Assembly (NCBI GenBank): GCA_013388635.1
Contig: JACAEX010000011.1
Location: 1 to 59,737 of the forward strand
Reading direction: 5' to 3'
DNA: 59,737 nt
Source: Syntrophaceae bacterium
GTDB taxonomy: Bacteria; Desulfobacterota; BSN033; UBA1163
The notes beneath the pieces are model-generated. The model had not been told where the DNA came from and made no database searches. It worked only from the letters and a program-made list of their open reading frames with translations. Numbering within the stretch: position 1 is the stretch's first letter; every line of letters begins with the position of its first letter. This document shows positions 52,065 to 59,737 of this stretch, piece after piece. The translations under genes were made by a program, and so were the position numbers.

Positions 52065-53560
52065 TTCCCTTTCAGTTCTTCCATGGCCTCGATCACCTGT
52101 TCTACGGTCTTTTCTTCCATGGATACCTCCCGGTAGATGCTCTCCACCTGGGCTGCATCGAGCCTGATGAAGTCTTTCTCCAGAGGGGTGATCAGGAGGC
52201 CTCCCATATCGATCGCTCCCGGGCTGACCAGAATCCGGGCATCACCTTCTCTGAAAAAGACCTCGGGACGGTGTTTCCGCCGGGGAAAGATGAGGAGACG
52301 CCACCTCCTCTCCTCGTATAAGCCGGCGATATTGATCATAGGCTCCTCGTCCGTAAGAAGGACCTTTTTCAGGGCATTCAAAAAGTCTCTAAAAGCCCTT
52401 TCGACAACCGTGGCTTCATCTCCTTCGAGGATGATGACCTCACGTCCCAGATCCTTCACACGGTAGCACAGGGCATGGTCAACCTTTCTTAGCATGGAGA
52501 GTCTTTTCTCCTCCCGGACCTGTTTTTCGATTGGCATCTCTCCTGACGGCGCCGCCTGAAAATGGAGGTGATCGGGTGCAGAAGCACCGCACTTCGGTCC
52601 GTTGTAGAGGAGGATCCAGCCAGGGCCGAAATCGGCCATCAACCGGAGAAAGAGATCGACAGGTTCAGCTATCGCCTGAGCGCGGTGGTCAAGATGGGAG
52701 ATGGTGAAATGGAAAGGAAAAACAGGCATGGGATTGCAGAGGATCAGGTAATCGCCTCGGTAAAGGATTCCTTTTTGGCCTTCGGGGAGATGATCGAGGC
52801 AGAGGAAGCATCGGCGTTCGTTCATATCTTTTCCTGAGACAGTCGCCGTACTGCTTTTAATCCTTCCGGGGTTGTACTGGAGGCGGACACAAAATCCTGC
52901 GCAAGATAAGTCCCGTTCCCTGACCTCTTTCAGAGATTCACAACCCCTTCGGAGATCAGACCATGTCTCTTTCTGTTCGGCCAAGAGTTTGAGACAGAGT
53001 CCGGAGAGACCCTCTCCTCCATCAAAGGTGCTATAAACCTTCTGGTTGATCAGGATGCTCCTTCCCAATTTCTTGTAGCCGATCAGGTGGCTTACGGTTG
53101 TCTTCCCCATGGTGAAGGGTCCTTCCTGGACAAAGACAAAGCCCGCCTTCCTGTAAAAGAGGAGGCCGGGCCGGTTTTTGACCATGACGCCAATCCAGAT
53201 TTCGTCGAGGCCCTTTTCTGCGGCATGCCTCTCTGCCGCTTTGAGAAGAGCTCTCCCGATCTCCTGCCCCTGAAACTGAGGAAGAAGATATAAGGAGGAG
53301 ACATAGAGATGATTTTCATCACGGTTGAAATAGAGTCGGGCGAACCCGGCGATCCGATCATCGGCCTCTGCAACCAGGCCCTGTGTGAACGGATCATCGA
53401 ACAGACGGAGGAGAGAGGTTTCTCTGTAGTGAGTCTCGAAATGGGACCTGAGGTCAATTTCAGGGATGAAGCTCGAGTAGGTGGAGATCCAGGACTCCCA
53501 GATTATCCTTCGGATGGACGGTAGATCGCTCTTCTGCCACGGCCGAATGACGGTTCTCAT
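52061..53560 (-). CDS. GNAT acetyltransferase fused to a HIT/DUF4922-like nucleotide enzyme
   Basis: A 499-residue two-domain protein. Residues about 1-160 are a GNAT domain (YVSSLYLLPQFQGQEIGRALLKAAERHA, acetyl-CoA binding; FYRKAGFVFV). Residues about 240-440 match the HIT superfamily branch of sugar-nucleotide phosphorylases or DUF4922 (CFLCLDHLPEGQKGI ... HFTISHLDHR ... PDHLHFQA, the HxHxQ motif). It would acetylate an amine and transfer or remove a nucleotide. The frame extends to 53761; the ATG at 53560 overlaps the stop of the glycosyltransferase gene (ATGA) and begins MRTVIRPW. It is the last gene of the peptidoglycan-salvage operon. Confidence 0.82.
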   Translation of the reverse strand: MRTVIRPWQKSDLPSIRRIIWESWISTYSSFIPEIDLRSHFETHYRETSLLRLFDDPFTQGLVAEADDRIAGFARLYFNRDENHLYVSSLYLLPQFQGQEIGRALLKAAERHAAEKGLDEIWIGVMVKNRPGLLFYRKAGFVFVQEGPFTMGKTTVSHLIGYKKLGRSILINQKVYSTFDGGEGLSGLCLKLLAEQKETWSDLRRGCESLKEVRERDLSCAGFCVRLQYNPGRIKSSTATVSGKDMNERRCFLCLDHLPEGQKGILYRGDYLILCNPMPVFPFHFTISHLDHRAQAIAEPVDLFLRLMADFGPGWILLYNGPKCGASAPDHLHFQAAPSGEMPIEKQVREEKRLSMLRKVDHALCYRVKDLGREVIILEGDEATVVERAFRDFLNALKKVLLTDEEPMINIAGLYEERRWRLLIFPRRKHRPEVFFREGDARILVSPGAIDMGGLLITPLEKDFIRLDAAQVESIYREVSMEEKTVEQVIEAMEELKGN

Positions 53561-55059
53561 GGTTGTCGGCCATCCCCTGCTCTCTGTCCTATGCCCTTTG
53601 CTATCTTTTTCCGGGCGAGAATTTCCGTCGTCCGGATCTTGTCCTTGAAGGCGTTGTTTCGGTTTATCTCTCGCAGGCTGGGAGCTGCATCCGTGTTGCC
53701 CGGCCAGCGCCGGCAGAGATAGAGGCTTTCGTAGATCCGTCCGATCCGGTACTCCCGACAAATTCTGAGCGCTGCGGCATAGTCCTCACCGTAGCTCACA
53801 TTGGGAAATCGAATTTTTCGCATCAGGCGGGTGTTAAATGCCCGCGGGGCCCCCAGACCGTTGATGCGCAGGGCATTGTTGTGGCCATTGTCATCGGTCC
53901 ATTCGCGATGGTCGATCAGACCCGGGGGAATTTCGGTCAGCGTGAAATCGACCAGCGTATAGGAGCCGATCACCATGGCGTAATGGCCCTGCCGAAGCAG
54001 GTCGACCATCTTCTGCAGGGTCTGGGAGCTGCTGTAAAGATCGTCCGAATCGAGCTGTACCGCATAGCGGCCACAGTCTTTGTGCCGGAGGCCTTCGTTC
54101 CAGCAACCACCGATTCCAAGGTCGGTCCTCCTCGGGACGATGTACCTCAGTCTCGGGTGTTGCCTGGCGAGGTCAGAAAGGATGGCCGTTGTCCCGTCTG
54201 TCGAGTGGTTGTCAACGACGATGACGTTGAATGGAAAATCGGTCTCCTGAGACAGGGCGCTTTTTACAGCCTCGGCAATCGTCTCCTTCCGGTTCCGAAC
54301 GGGGATGATCACAGAGGCCTCCACTGGAAAAGCATCCGGCGTCTCTTCAACCTTCTTCAGGTGATCGGAAGGTAGATAGGCCCCGATCTTCTTCAGGTAA
54401 TCGGTGAAGACGGCCTCCATCTCCTTCTGGATGGGTTGATGACGGGGATCGACATAATCGAATAGATTTTCACCACTCCGGACATGGTTCGTCCAGGCCA
54501 CGGAATAGAGTGGTTCCTTCAGATGAGACAAGGAGTGATCGATGGAGAGCTTCAGGCGGAGGTCGTAGAGGCCCGAAAATTTAGTTCCGGGTATGAGACC
54601 ATATTCTTTCTGCGTCTTTCGAAGGGCAGGGATCGAGAAGAGGATCACGGCTCCGAAGTCAAAATCGTCGCGAACGCTGCCCGGCTGATAATCATTCAGG
54701 GGATGAAGGGTCTTACCGTCCTTGTTCTCGTCATAGAAATCCGAATAGACCAGGCCTGCCCTCGTGGACTCCAACCCTCCCACCATTTTCTCGAGGGCTT
54801 CAGACCCAATCGAAATCTGTCGGACCTCCGGTATAAGGAGAAGGTACTTCGTCCGGACCTCGCCAAGAATCAGGCTGAGTGTTTCTTGGGACACCATGGG
54901 ACCGGCGAGGAGAAGACGACATCCATCGATCTTGGTATCGGTCGGCTCCTGGCTGACGATCACGACGTGTTCAACCGGATCTGATTTCGCCAGGGAAAGG
55001 ACGGTCTTCTCAAAGAAGGGATCCGGGCTGTAAGGAATGACCACGGTCAGAGGCTCCAT
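53557..55059 (-). CDS. Tandem GT-A glycosyltransferase (family 2)
   Basis: A 500-residue protein. The C-terminal part (about 245-470) is a family 2 glycosyltransferase: SVIIPVRNRKETIAEAVKSAL, VIVVDNHSTDGT, AVQLDSDDLY (the DxD-type metal site) and SYGEDYAAALR. The N-terminal part (about 1-220) looks like a degenerate second GT-A fold (VVIPYSPDPFFEKTVLSLA ... YLLLIPEV). No membrane span. It is linked to cell-wall sugar genes; its acceptor is unknown. Confidence 0.85.
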   Translation of the reverse strand: MEPLTVVIPYSPDPFFEKTVLSLAKSDPVEHVVIVSQEPTDTKIDGCRLLLAGPMVSQETLSLILGEVRTKYLLLIPEVRQISIGSEALEKMVGGLESTRAGLVYSDFYDENKDGKTLHPLNDYQPGSVRDDFDFGAVILFSIPALRKTQKEYGLIPGTKFSGLYDLRLKLSIDHSLSHLKEPLYSVAWTNHVRSGENLFDYVDPRHQPIQKEMEAVFTDYLKKIGAYLPSDHLKKVEETPDAFPVEASVIIPVRNRKETIAEAVKSALSQETDFPFNVIVVDNHSTDGTTAILSDLARQHPRLRYIVPRRTDLGIGGCWNEGLRHKDCGRYAVQLDSDDLYSSSQTLQKMVDLLRQGHYAMVIGSYTLVDFTLTEIPPGLIDHREWTDDNGHNNALRINGLGAPRAFNTRLMRKIRFPNVSYGEDYAAALRICREYRIGRIYESLYLCRRWPGNTDAAPSLREINRNNAFKDKIRTTEILARKKIAKGIGQRAGDGRQP

Positions 55060-55072
55060 TCAAAATCTCCTG

Positions 55073-56104
55073 TCAGCTCCTTCGCTCAATCGCCTTCTCA
55101 CATGCCGCGCAGAGCTGCCAAAGGCAGGGAAGGGAACCGGCATGGCCGGTTGCGAGGTGAAGATTACGGAGTCCGGAGGGGATGTGATCGAGATAGGTTT
55201 TAAGCCCTTTCCGAAGACCCAGAAATCCATATGCGCCGAGGGCCTGCATCAGTCGCTGGGCCGAAGCCTCCCAGAAGATTTTCTGAAACTCCTTCCAGGT
55301 TAGACCCCTTTTCGAAAGCCCGTAATAATAGAGAAGCAGTTCCATCCTCTGATCGTCCCCGAACTCGACATACGGATCGCAGAGGAGAGAGCCCAGGTCG
55401 TAGAATGGGCTTCCAAACCGCATCCCCTGGAAGTCGATGAGAAAGGGTTCCCCGCCACGGACCATCACATTTTGGGATTGGAGATCGCGGTGAACGAGGG
55501 AGCGCCTCGTTGTCGAAAGTCGCTCCGCAAGACCGGAAAGCTCTTCCTCGATCTCCCTCTCGAAGGAAGGCTCGAGCTCGATGCCGCAGAAGGCCTTGAT
55601 AAAGTTCTCTTTGAAATAGTCCCTCTCCCATCGGTAGAGATCAGGACCAAAGCCCTCCATCAGCCTCACCTGTCCAGAGGGAAAATCCCTCTCGGGAAAG
55701 GAGTGGAGCCGATGAACGATCGCAAGCGTCTTCTGATAAAGATCCTGCCGGGTCTTCCATGGCACTTCTCTGAGAGAGAAGAGGTCTCTCTCACCGAGGT
55801 CTTCCATGAGGATCAGACATCTAACTGGATCGTGGCGGATCATCCGGGGTACAGGGACGTCGATATGACGGAGAAATGCCGCAACGCCGGCATAGTAGGT
55901 GTTCTCCACACGCCTGGGATCGTAATCGATTAGGATGGCTGAATCGTTCCGGTTCCATTTCAACCTGAAGAAGGTCCGATCCGACCCTCTTCCCTCAATG
56001 GGAGAAAGCTCTATCGGGACAGACTCTGAAAGCTCGAGGGTCTCCCGCACAAAGGTGATCCTCTCTTCATATCCGGGATTTTTGAATTCGGATTGCGGAA
56101 TCAT
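55073..56104 (-). CDS. amgK: AmgK-like N-acetylmuramate/GlcNAc-1-kinase
   Basis: A 343-residue aminoglycoside-phosphotransferase-fold kinase. Seen: SLVHRDLQSQNVMVRGGEPFLIDFQGMRFG (catalytic HxD and metal DFQ). AmgK phosphorylates the anomeric hydroxyl of MurNAc, and MurU, encoded 39 bp upstream, then makes UDP-MurNAc, bypassing de novo MurA/B synthesis. The pair and the AmpG gene make the assignment firm. The start is the ATG at 56104. Confidence 0.88.
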   Translation of the reverse strand: MIPQSEFKNPGYEERITFVRETLELSESVPIELSPIEGRGSDRTFFRLKWNRNDSAILIDYDPRRVENTYYAGVAAFLRHIDVPVPRMIRHDPVRCLILMEDLGERDLFSLREVPWKTRQDLYQKTLAIVHRLHSFPERDFPSGQVRLMEGFGPDLYRWERDYFKENFIKAFCGIELEPSFEREIEEELSGLAERLSTTRRSLVHRDLQSQNVMVRGGEPFLIDFQGMRFGSPFYDLGSLLCDPYVEFGDDQRMELLLYYYGLSKRGLTWKEFQKIFWEASAQRLMQALGAYGFLGLRKGLKTYLDHIPSGLRNLHLATGHAGSLPCLWQLCAACEKAIERRS

Positions 56105-56143
56105 TAATCTGAGATTCTTAATCCAGAATATAGAACCGATACT

Positions 56144-56881
56144 TTACCAGGGTGTAATAACATACCCTATGCGCTTTGCGATTTTTTCGTAGGCTTCGAT
56201 GGAGCCGATGTCATGCCACTCGCCTTCATCGATCACGATCCCTCGGATCGATCCCGGTCTCTCCTTGATTCTTCGGATGAAGAGGGGGATGATCGATTCG
56301 ATCTTTCCGGCTTCAAGAAAATGGAGGATCGAGGTCTCCAGAGCATAGATGCCGGCGAACTGGTAGGTCTGAACCCCCGGGTTTCCGAGGATGTGTCTGA
56401 GATCGCAGACCTCACCCGCCTCGTTGAGGCTTACGTTGAGAAGAGGGCCGCTGCTTCGAAGCAGAAGCGTCACCTCCGGTCGCTTCTGCTCATGGGCCTC
56501 AATCAGTTTTGAGAGAGGGAGGTCAGCCATCACATCGCCGTTGTAGCAGAGGATCGCCTCGTCCTCGGCGAGGAGATCCTCAATATTCTTCAGACCCCCT
56601 GCCGTATCGAGAAGAACCGGTTCGTGGCGGAACGTAATCGATGCCCCGCGCCATCGCCTTTCCGGAAACCTTTCAGAGTAGGCCTCCGGGCAGTGATGGG
56701 TGTTCACGATGAAACGGTCGACACCGACCTTCAGGAGCTGGTCCATCGCGTAGGTGATGATCGGCCGGCCTCCGATCTCCAGGAGAGGCTTTGGCCATCT
56801 CTCTGTCAGAGGCCGAAGCCTCGTCCCCAGCCCTGCACCGAGGATGAAGGCCGTCTTGAATCGTCGTTTCTTCCCTGACAC
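56144..56881 (-). CDS. murU: MurU-like MurNAc-1-phosphate uridylyltransferase
   Basis: A 245-residue nucleotidyltransferase: [38 protein letters not shown] (nucleotide loop), [22 protein letters not shown] (metal Asp) and [14 protein letters not shown]. It belongs with AmgK, encoded downstream in the same operon. Length agrees with MurU. Alternative activity on other sugar-1-phosphates cannot be excluded. Confidence 0.9.
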   Translation of the reverse strand: MSGKKRRFKTAFILGAGLGTRLRPLTERWPKPLLEIGGRPIITYAMDQLLKVGVDRFIVNTHHCPEAYSERFPERRWRGASITFRHEPVLLDTAGGLKNIEDLLAEDEAILCYNGDVMADLPLSKLIEAHEQKRPEVTLLLRSSGPLLNVSLNEAGEVCDLRHILGNPGVQTYQFAGIYALETSILHFLEAGKIESIIPLFIRRIKERPGSIRGIVIDEGEWHDIGSIEAYEKIAKRIGYVITPW

Positions 56882-56906
56882 TTCTTCCTGCCTCGCTATT
56901 GCTCCC

Positions 56907-58196
56907 TCACCTCATCTCCCTCTTTTTCCCGAAATCCGGGTCGATCTTTACGACGCCGGTTACGATGAACCCGGGGATGGTTGCGGCCATCACCCAGATG
57001 AAGTAGTTCTGATAGCCAAGCTGCTCCTGGAGCCAGCCGCTCGCCATGGCAGGCAGCATCATGCCCAGGGCCATGATCCCTGTGGAGATCGCATAGTGGA
57101 CCGTTCTATATTCGCCCTCGGAAACCATGATCATGAACATCGTGTAGGCCGTAAAGCCGAAGCCGTAACCGAATTGCTCCAGGGCAATGCAGAGGTTGAT
57201 CAGGAGGAGGTTGCCGGGCATGGCCTGTGAGAGGTAGACGTAGACGAGATCCGGCAGATGAACAGCGCAGACCATGATCCAGATCCAGAACTTGAGGCCC
57301 TTCCTCGAAATCACATAACCGCCGAGAAGTCCTCCCAGCATGAGCGAAATCACTCCCACGGTGCCGTAGATGATCCCCACCTCTGAGGTGGTCAGTCCCA
57401 GCCCGCCTTTTGATGTGGGATCGAGCAGAAAGGGTGCGAGGATCTTGACAATCTGGGTCTCCGCAAACCGGTAGAAGAAGAGGAAGGCAAGAATGGCCAC
57501 GATCTCTTTCCTTCTGAAGAAGAGGCTGAAGATGTGGAGAAATTCGTTCGTGAGAGAGACCGAAGGATCTCGGGGAGCGGGGTGGTCTGCCGGTGGGTAG
57601 GGAAGAAGAAGAGAGTGGTAAAGCCAGAGGCCGGCGAAGAGAGCTGCAGCTAAGAAGAGGGCAGTGGACCAGGCGGCAGGGACAGGATGGCCGCTTGCTT
57701 CGAGAAGACCGGCAAGGACGACAAGCCCGCCTTTGGCCGCGATCGTGGCGATCCGGTAGAAGGTCGTTCGAACTCCAACGAAAGCAGCTTGTTGATGCTC
57801 GGAGAGCCCAAGCATGTAGAAACCATCGGCCGCCGTGTCATGGGTGGCCGAGCCAAAGGCCATCAGCCAGAAGAAGGCAAGGGTGTACTGAAAGAACCGG
57901 CTGGCTGGAATGGTGAAGGCAATGCAGGCCAGTGACAGGGCGATCAGGAGTTGCATCAGGACGATCCAGTAGCGCTTCGTCCTGAACAGGTCGACAAAAG
58001 GACTCCAGAGGGGTTTGATCACCCAGGGGAGGTAGAGCCAGCTTGTATAAAGGGCGATGTCTGTGTTTGAGATCCCGAGGCGCTTGTAAAGGACGACCGA
58101 AACCGTCATGACCATGATGTAAGGGATTCCTTCAGCCACATAGAGAGAAGGGACCCAGAGCCATGGATTTCGCGATGTCGATTTCTGTGTGTTCAT
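56907..58196 (-). CDS. ampG: AmpG-like MFS permease for muropeptides
   Basis: A 429-residue, 12-span major-facilitator permease. AmpG-like stretches: [57 protein letters not shown] and [13 protein letters not shown]. It imports GlcNAc-anhydroMurNAc (peptides) from the periplasm for salvage by AmgK-MurU. The neighbours SpoIID-like protein (29-bp gap) and MurU (25-bp gap) support this over an unrelated MFS role. Confidence 0.88.
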   Translation of the reverse strand: MNTQKSTSRNPWLWVPSLYVAEGIPYIMVMTVSVVLYKRLGISNTDIALYTSWLYLPWVIKPLWSPFVDLFRTKRYWIVLMQLLIALSLACIAFTIPASRFFQYTLAFFWLMAFGSATHDTAADGFYMLGLSEHQQAAFVGVRTTFYRIATIAAKGGLVVLAGLLEASGHPVPAAWSTALFLAAALFAGLWLYHSLLLPYPPADHPAPRDPSVSLTNEFLHIFSLFFRRKEIVAILAFLFFYRFAETQIVKILAPFLLDPTSKGGLGLTTSEVGIIYGTVGVISLMLGGLLGGYVISRKGLKFWIWIMVCAVHLPDLVYVYLSQAMPGNLLLINLCIALEQFGYGFGFTAYTMFMIMVSEGEYRTVHYAISTGIMALGMMLPAMASGWLQEQLGYQNYFIWVMAATIPGFIVTGVVKIDPDFGKKREMR

Positions 58197-58225
58197 ATTC
58201 TACGACGCCTGTGCCATGCTGTTTC

Positions 58226-59527
58226 TCAATATATCTTCTTTACTTCCACTCCCTGAAAATAGTGTCTCAGGATCTCCTCCGCTGAAAATCCATGGGCTGC
58301 CATGGCGGCGGCGCCGATCTGGCAGAGTCCCACACCATGTCCCCAGCCTGCTCCGTGAAAGACAAATCGTCCTTCTTCAGCCTTCACAACAAATGCACTG
58401 CTGTAGAGGTGACTCCAGGAGAGCCAGCGCCGTATTTCGAGCTCCTTTCCAACGACCATGCTTCTCTTCGATCCGATGATCTTCAATCGGAAGATCCGGC
58501 CTGAGGGACCGCGCTGAAGGGGAACGATCTCGCGGAGTTTCCCGAAGTCAAGGCCCGATTTCTCTTTGAGGATCTCCTCCAGTTCCGCCCGGGAATATTC
58601 GACCCTCCAGCGGAAGAAGTTTCTTGTATGGCGGTCCAGGTCGGGAAGGATCTTCTCGAGAAGATCCTGGTCTCTTACATGACAGTAGGCCTCTGGCTCT
58701 GAAAGGATCCAGGCTGAAGCCTCCTGTTCATTCTTGATCGGACAATGAGAGAACAGTGAGTCTGAAATACTTGTCAAGTAGGGGAGCCGGTGGTTATCCC
58801 AGGCTGTTTCGAACTCTTCGGTCAGTCCTCCGCAGGCCTTGGAATAGCGTGCATCGCAGATTTGTCCCTGGTAGGTGATCACCATCCCCCGGGTTCTTCT
58901 GAGCGCCTCCTCCGCCTGTTCGGATATCTTCGTAATGCCCTGGTAGCGCTGGCAGTGGTCATCAGCACAGACGTCGAAGAGGTCGTGGCCCTCCCGGTCA
59001 TACCAGCGGGTGATCTCTCCTCCGGCCTCCTCCACCGATTTCGATCTCTTTGCTGTACCCTTCTTCTGCTCCATCAACGCGAGCAGCCAGCTTCGCGCCA
59101 CAATGGCCTGGGTCTTGAGAAATTCGATGGGAGCGGACGGGTTCATCTCTGAGGAGATCACGCTTGCGAGATAATCCTCCAGGGAAATCTCATTGATGGC
59201 GACGATCGTTCCGTCATCCCGCAATTTGAGGATCAGGTCTCCATGGAAGGTCTGATCCTCCATCCTCTCCCAGTGAAAGCGGTTTCCGATTTTGACGTGG
59301 AAAAGTCTGAAGATCGAATCTCCAATCGGTGTGAGCCTGATTGTCGGAGAGCGGCAGATCTCGAGATGGTTGCGATCAGAGAGCACGATCGCGCCAGCAT
59401 CAGCCCTTGCTGAAAACCGGCCTGACACAGGGCCAAAGCCATTCCCTTGAAAGTCGTTTTCCAGATGGCCCTCGACCCTGGTCTTTCGATCCACAATCCC
59501 CACAGCGATCCTCGGCTGGCCCTCCAC
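58226..59527 (-). CDS. SpoIID/LytB-domain protein without signal peptide
   Basis: A 433-residue protein with the SpoIID fold: SLEDYLASVISSEMNPSAPIEFLKTQAIVARSW (catalytic Glu region), SKACGGLTEEF, and GAGWGHGVGLCQIGAAAMA near the end. SpoIID enzymes cleave MurNAc-GlcNAc bonds in peptidoglycan stripped of stem peptides. The protein starts MEGQPRIAVGIVDRK with no hydrophobic signal, so it is predicted cytoplasmic and would act on imported sugar fragments rather than the wall. It is the first gene of the salvage operon. Confidence 0.9.
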   Translation of the reverse strand: MEGQPRIAVGIVDRKTRVEGHLENDFQGNGFGPVSGRFSARADAGAIVLSDRNHLEICRSPTIRLTPIGDSIFRLFHVKIGNRFHWERMEDQTFHGDLILKLRDDGTIVAINEISLEDYLASVISSEMNPSAPIEFLKTQAIVARSWLLALMEQKKGTAKRSKSVEEAGGEITRWYDREGHDLFDVCADDHCQRYQGITKISEQAEEALRRTRGMVITYQGQICDARYSKACGGLTEEFETAWDNHRLPYLTSISDSLFSHCPIKNEQEASAWILSEPEAYCHVRDQDLLEKILPDLDRHTRNFFRWRVEYSRAELEEILKEKSGLDFGKLREIVPLQRGPSGRIFRLKIIGSKRSMVVGKELEIRRWLSWSHLYSSAFVVKAEEGRFVFHGAGWGHGVGLCQIGAAAMAAHGFSAEEILRHYFQGVEVKKIY

Positions 59528-59577
59528 TCGGATCTCCGATCTCTGACTGTTAGGCTCGAATCTTTCCCCTCTAAACC

Positions 59578-59605
59578 ATTATTACTTTTTCGAAGGTGTT
59601 GTCAA
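59578..59605 (-). promoter_or_regulatory. Sigma-70-type promoter for the peptidoglycan-salvage operon
   Basis: On the minus strand TTGACA (59605-59600) and AATAAT (59583-59578) are separated by 16 bp, 51 bp before the SpoIID-like gene. Confidence 0.6.
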
Positions 59606-59633
59606 CTCGTTAACCCCGGGGAGAATTTTTTTC

Positions 59634-59662
59634 TTGACATGTTCAGCTCTATGAGATAATCT
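59634..59662 (+). promoter_or_regulatory. Divergent promoter reading out of the window
   Basis: TTGACA (59634-59639) and TAATCT (59657-59662) are separated by 17 bp on the plus strand. The gene served lies beyond the end of the window. Confidence 0.6.
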
Positions 59663-59737
59663 ACGGAATGCTGTTCCATTATATGACACAAAAGAGCTAT
59701 TCTAAGGGGCAGGGAAGGCCCCATACTCACCAGTCGC

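Noticed and set aside
1-59737. CRISPR arrays, tRNA/rRNA genes, phage or insertion sequences
   Set aside because: No regularly spaced direct repeats, cloverleaf-like segments, integrase, transposase or phage structural genes were seen by eye.

Overview
The window is about 59.7 kb of gene-dense bacterial chromosome at moderate-to-high GC with long same-strand runs. The gene set fits an anaerobic, Gram-negative Desulfobacterota (old Deltaproteobacteria)-like organism: an Mla lipid-transport operon, a tungsten aldehyde oxidoreductase module, TRAP transport, ThiF of the type common in anaerobes, and many bis-Fe-S and Tat proteins. This placement is inferred from gene content; no rRNA, tRNA, CRISPR array, intact insertion sequence or phage was seen.

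Layout. 1-250: a palindromic intergenic repeat. 252-5637 (minus): mlaE-mlaF-mlaD, a WP[LIF][FY]-repeat exported protein and fabH. 5746-9804: alanine racemase, a ThiS-ThiF fusion with a coupled small gene, and proS. 9887-14127: a convergent group made of an Aur1-type PAP2 membrane protein (plus) and a minus-strand trio of NAD-dependent reductase, serine palmitoyltransferase-like enzyme and GNAT-fold acyltransferase. This is the gene set expected for bacterial ceramide synthesis and I consider it one of the two best finds. 14325-21289: an SH3/NlpC-P60 cell-wall hydrolase, an unknown gene and a 1,486-residue GAF/PAS/GGDEF/HD-GYP c-di-GMP protein. 21811-27365: a PLP aminotransferase behind a leader with two tandem terminators and a pseudoknot-like fold (the second best find, a candidate riboswitch or attenuator), then EF-G, birA and coaX on the plus strand. 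27436-29524: a nucleotide-sugar epimerase and a conserved unknown protein.

29562-34674 (minus) is a five-gene redox operon behind a strong promoter: Tat-exported DUF362 protein, small exported FN3-like protein, four-cluster ferredoxin, AOR-family tungsten enzyme and cytochrome b. 35029-47623 (minus) is a catabolic island under a GntR/UTRA regulator: BKACE, two metal-dependent cyclases, SDR, 3-hydroxyacyl-CoA dehydrogenase, LUD protein, radical SAM protein, TRAP transporter (DctPQM), MmgE/PrpD and a deacetylase-like protein. Its substrate cannot be read from sequence; a cyclic amide or keto acid routed to CoA thioesters is my best guess.

47939-48238 is an HU protein. 48795-52064 (plus) holds a FGGY kinase, an M28 peptidase and a DUF1460 hydrolase. 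52061-59527 (minus) is a peptidoglycan-salvage operon: SpoIID-like protein without a signal peptide, AmpG-like permease, MurU, AmgK, a tandem glycosyltransferase and a GNAT-HIT fusion. A roughly 90-bp repeat with a GC-rich hairpin occurs three times (14211-14300, 28484-28576, 48341-48432), each time upstream of and pointing toward the next gene.
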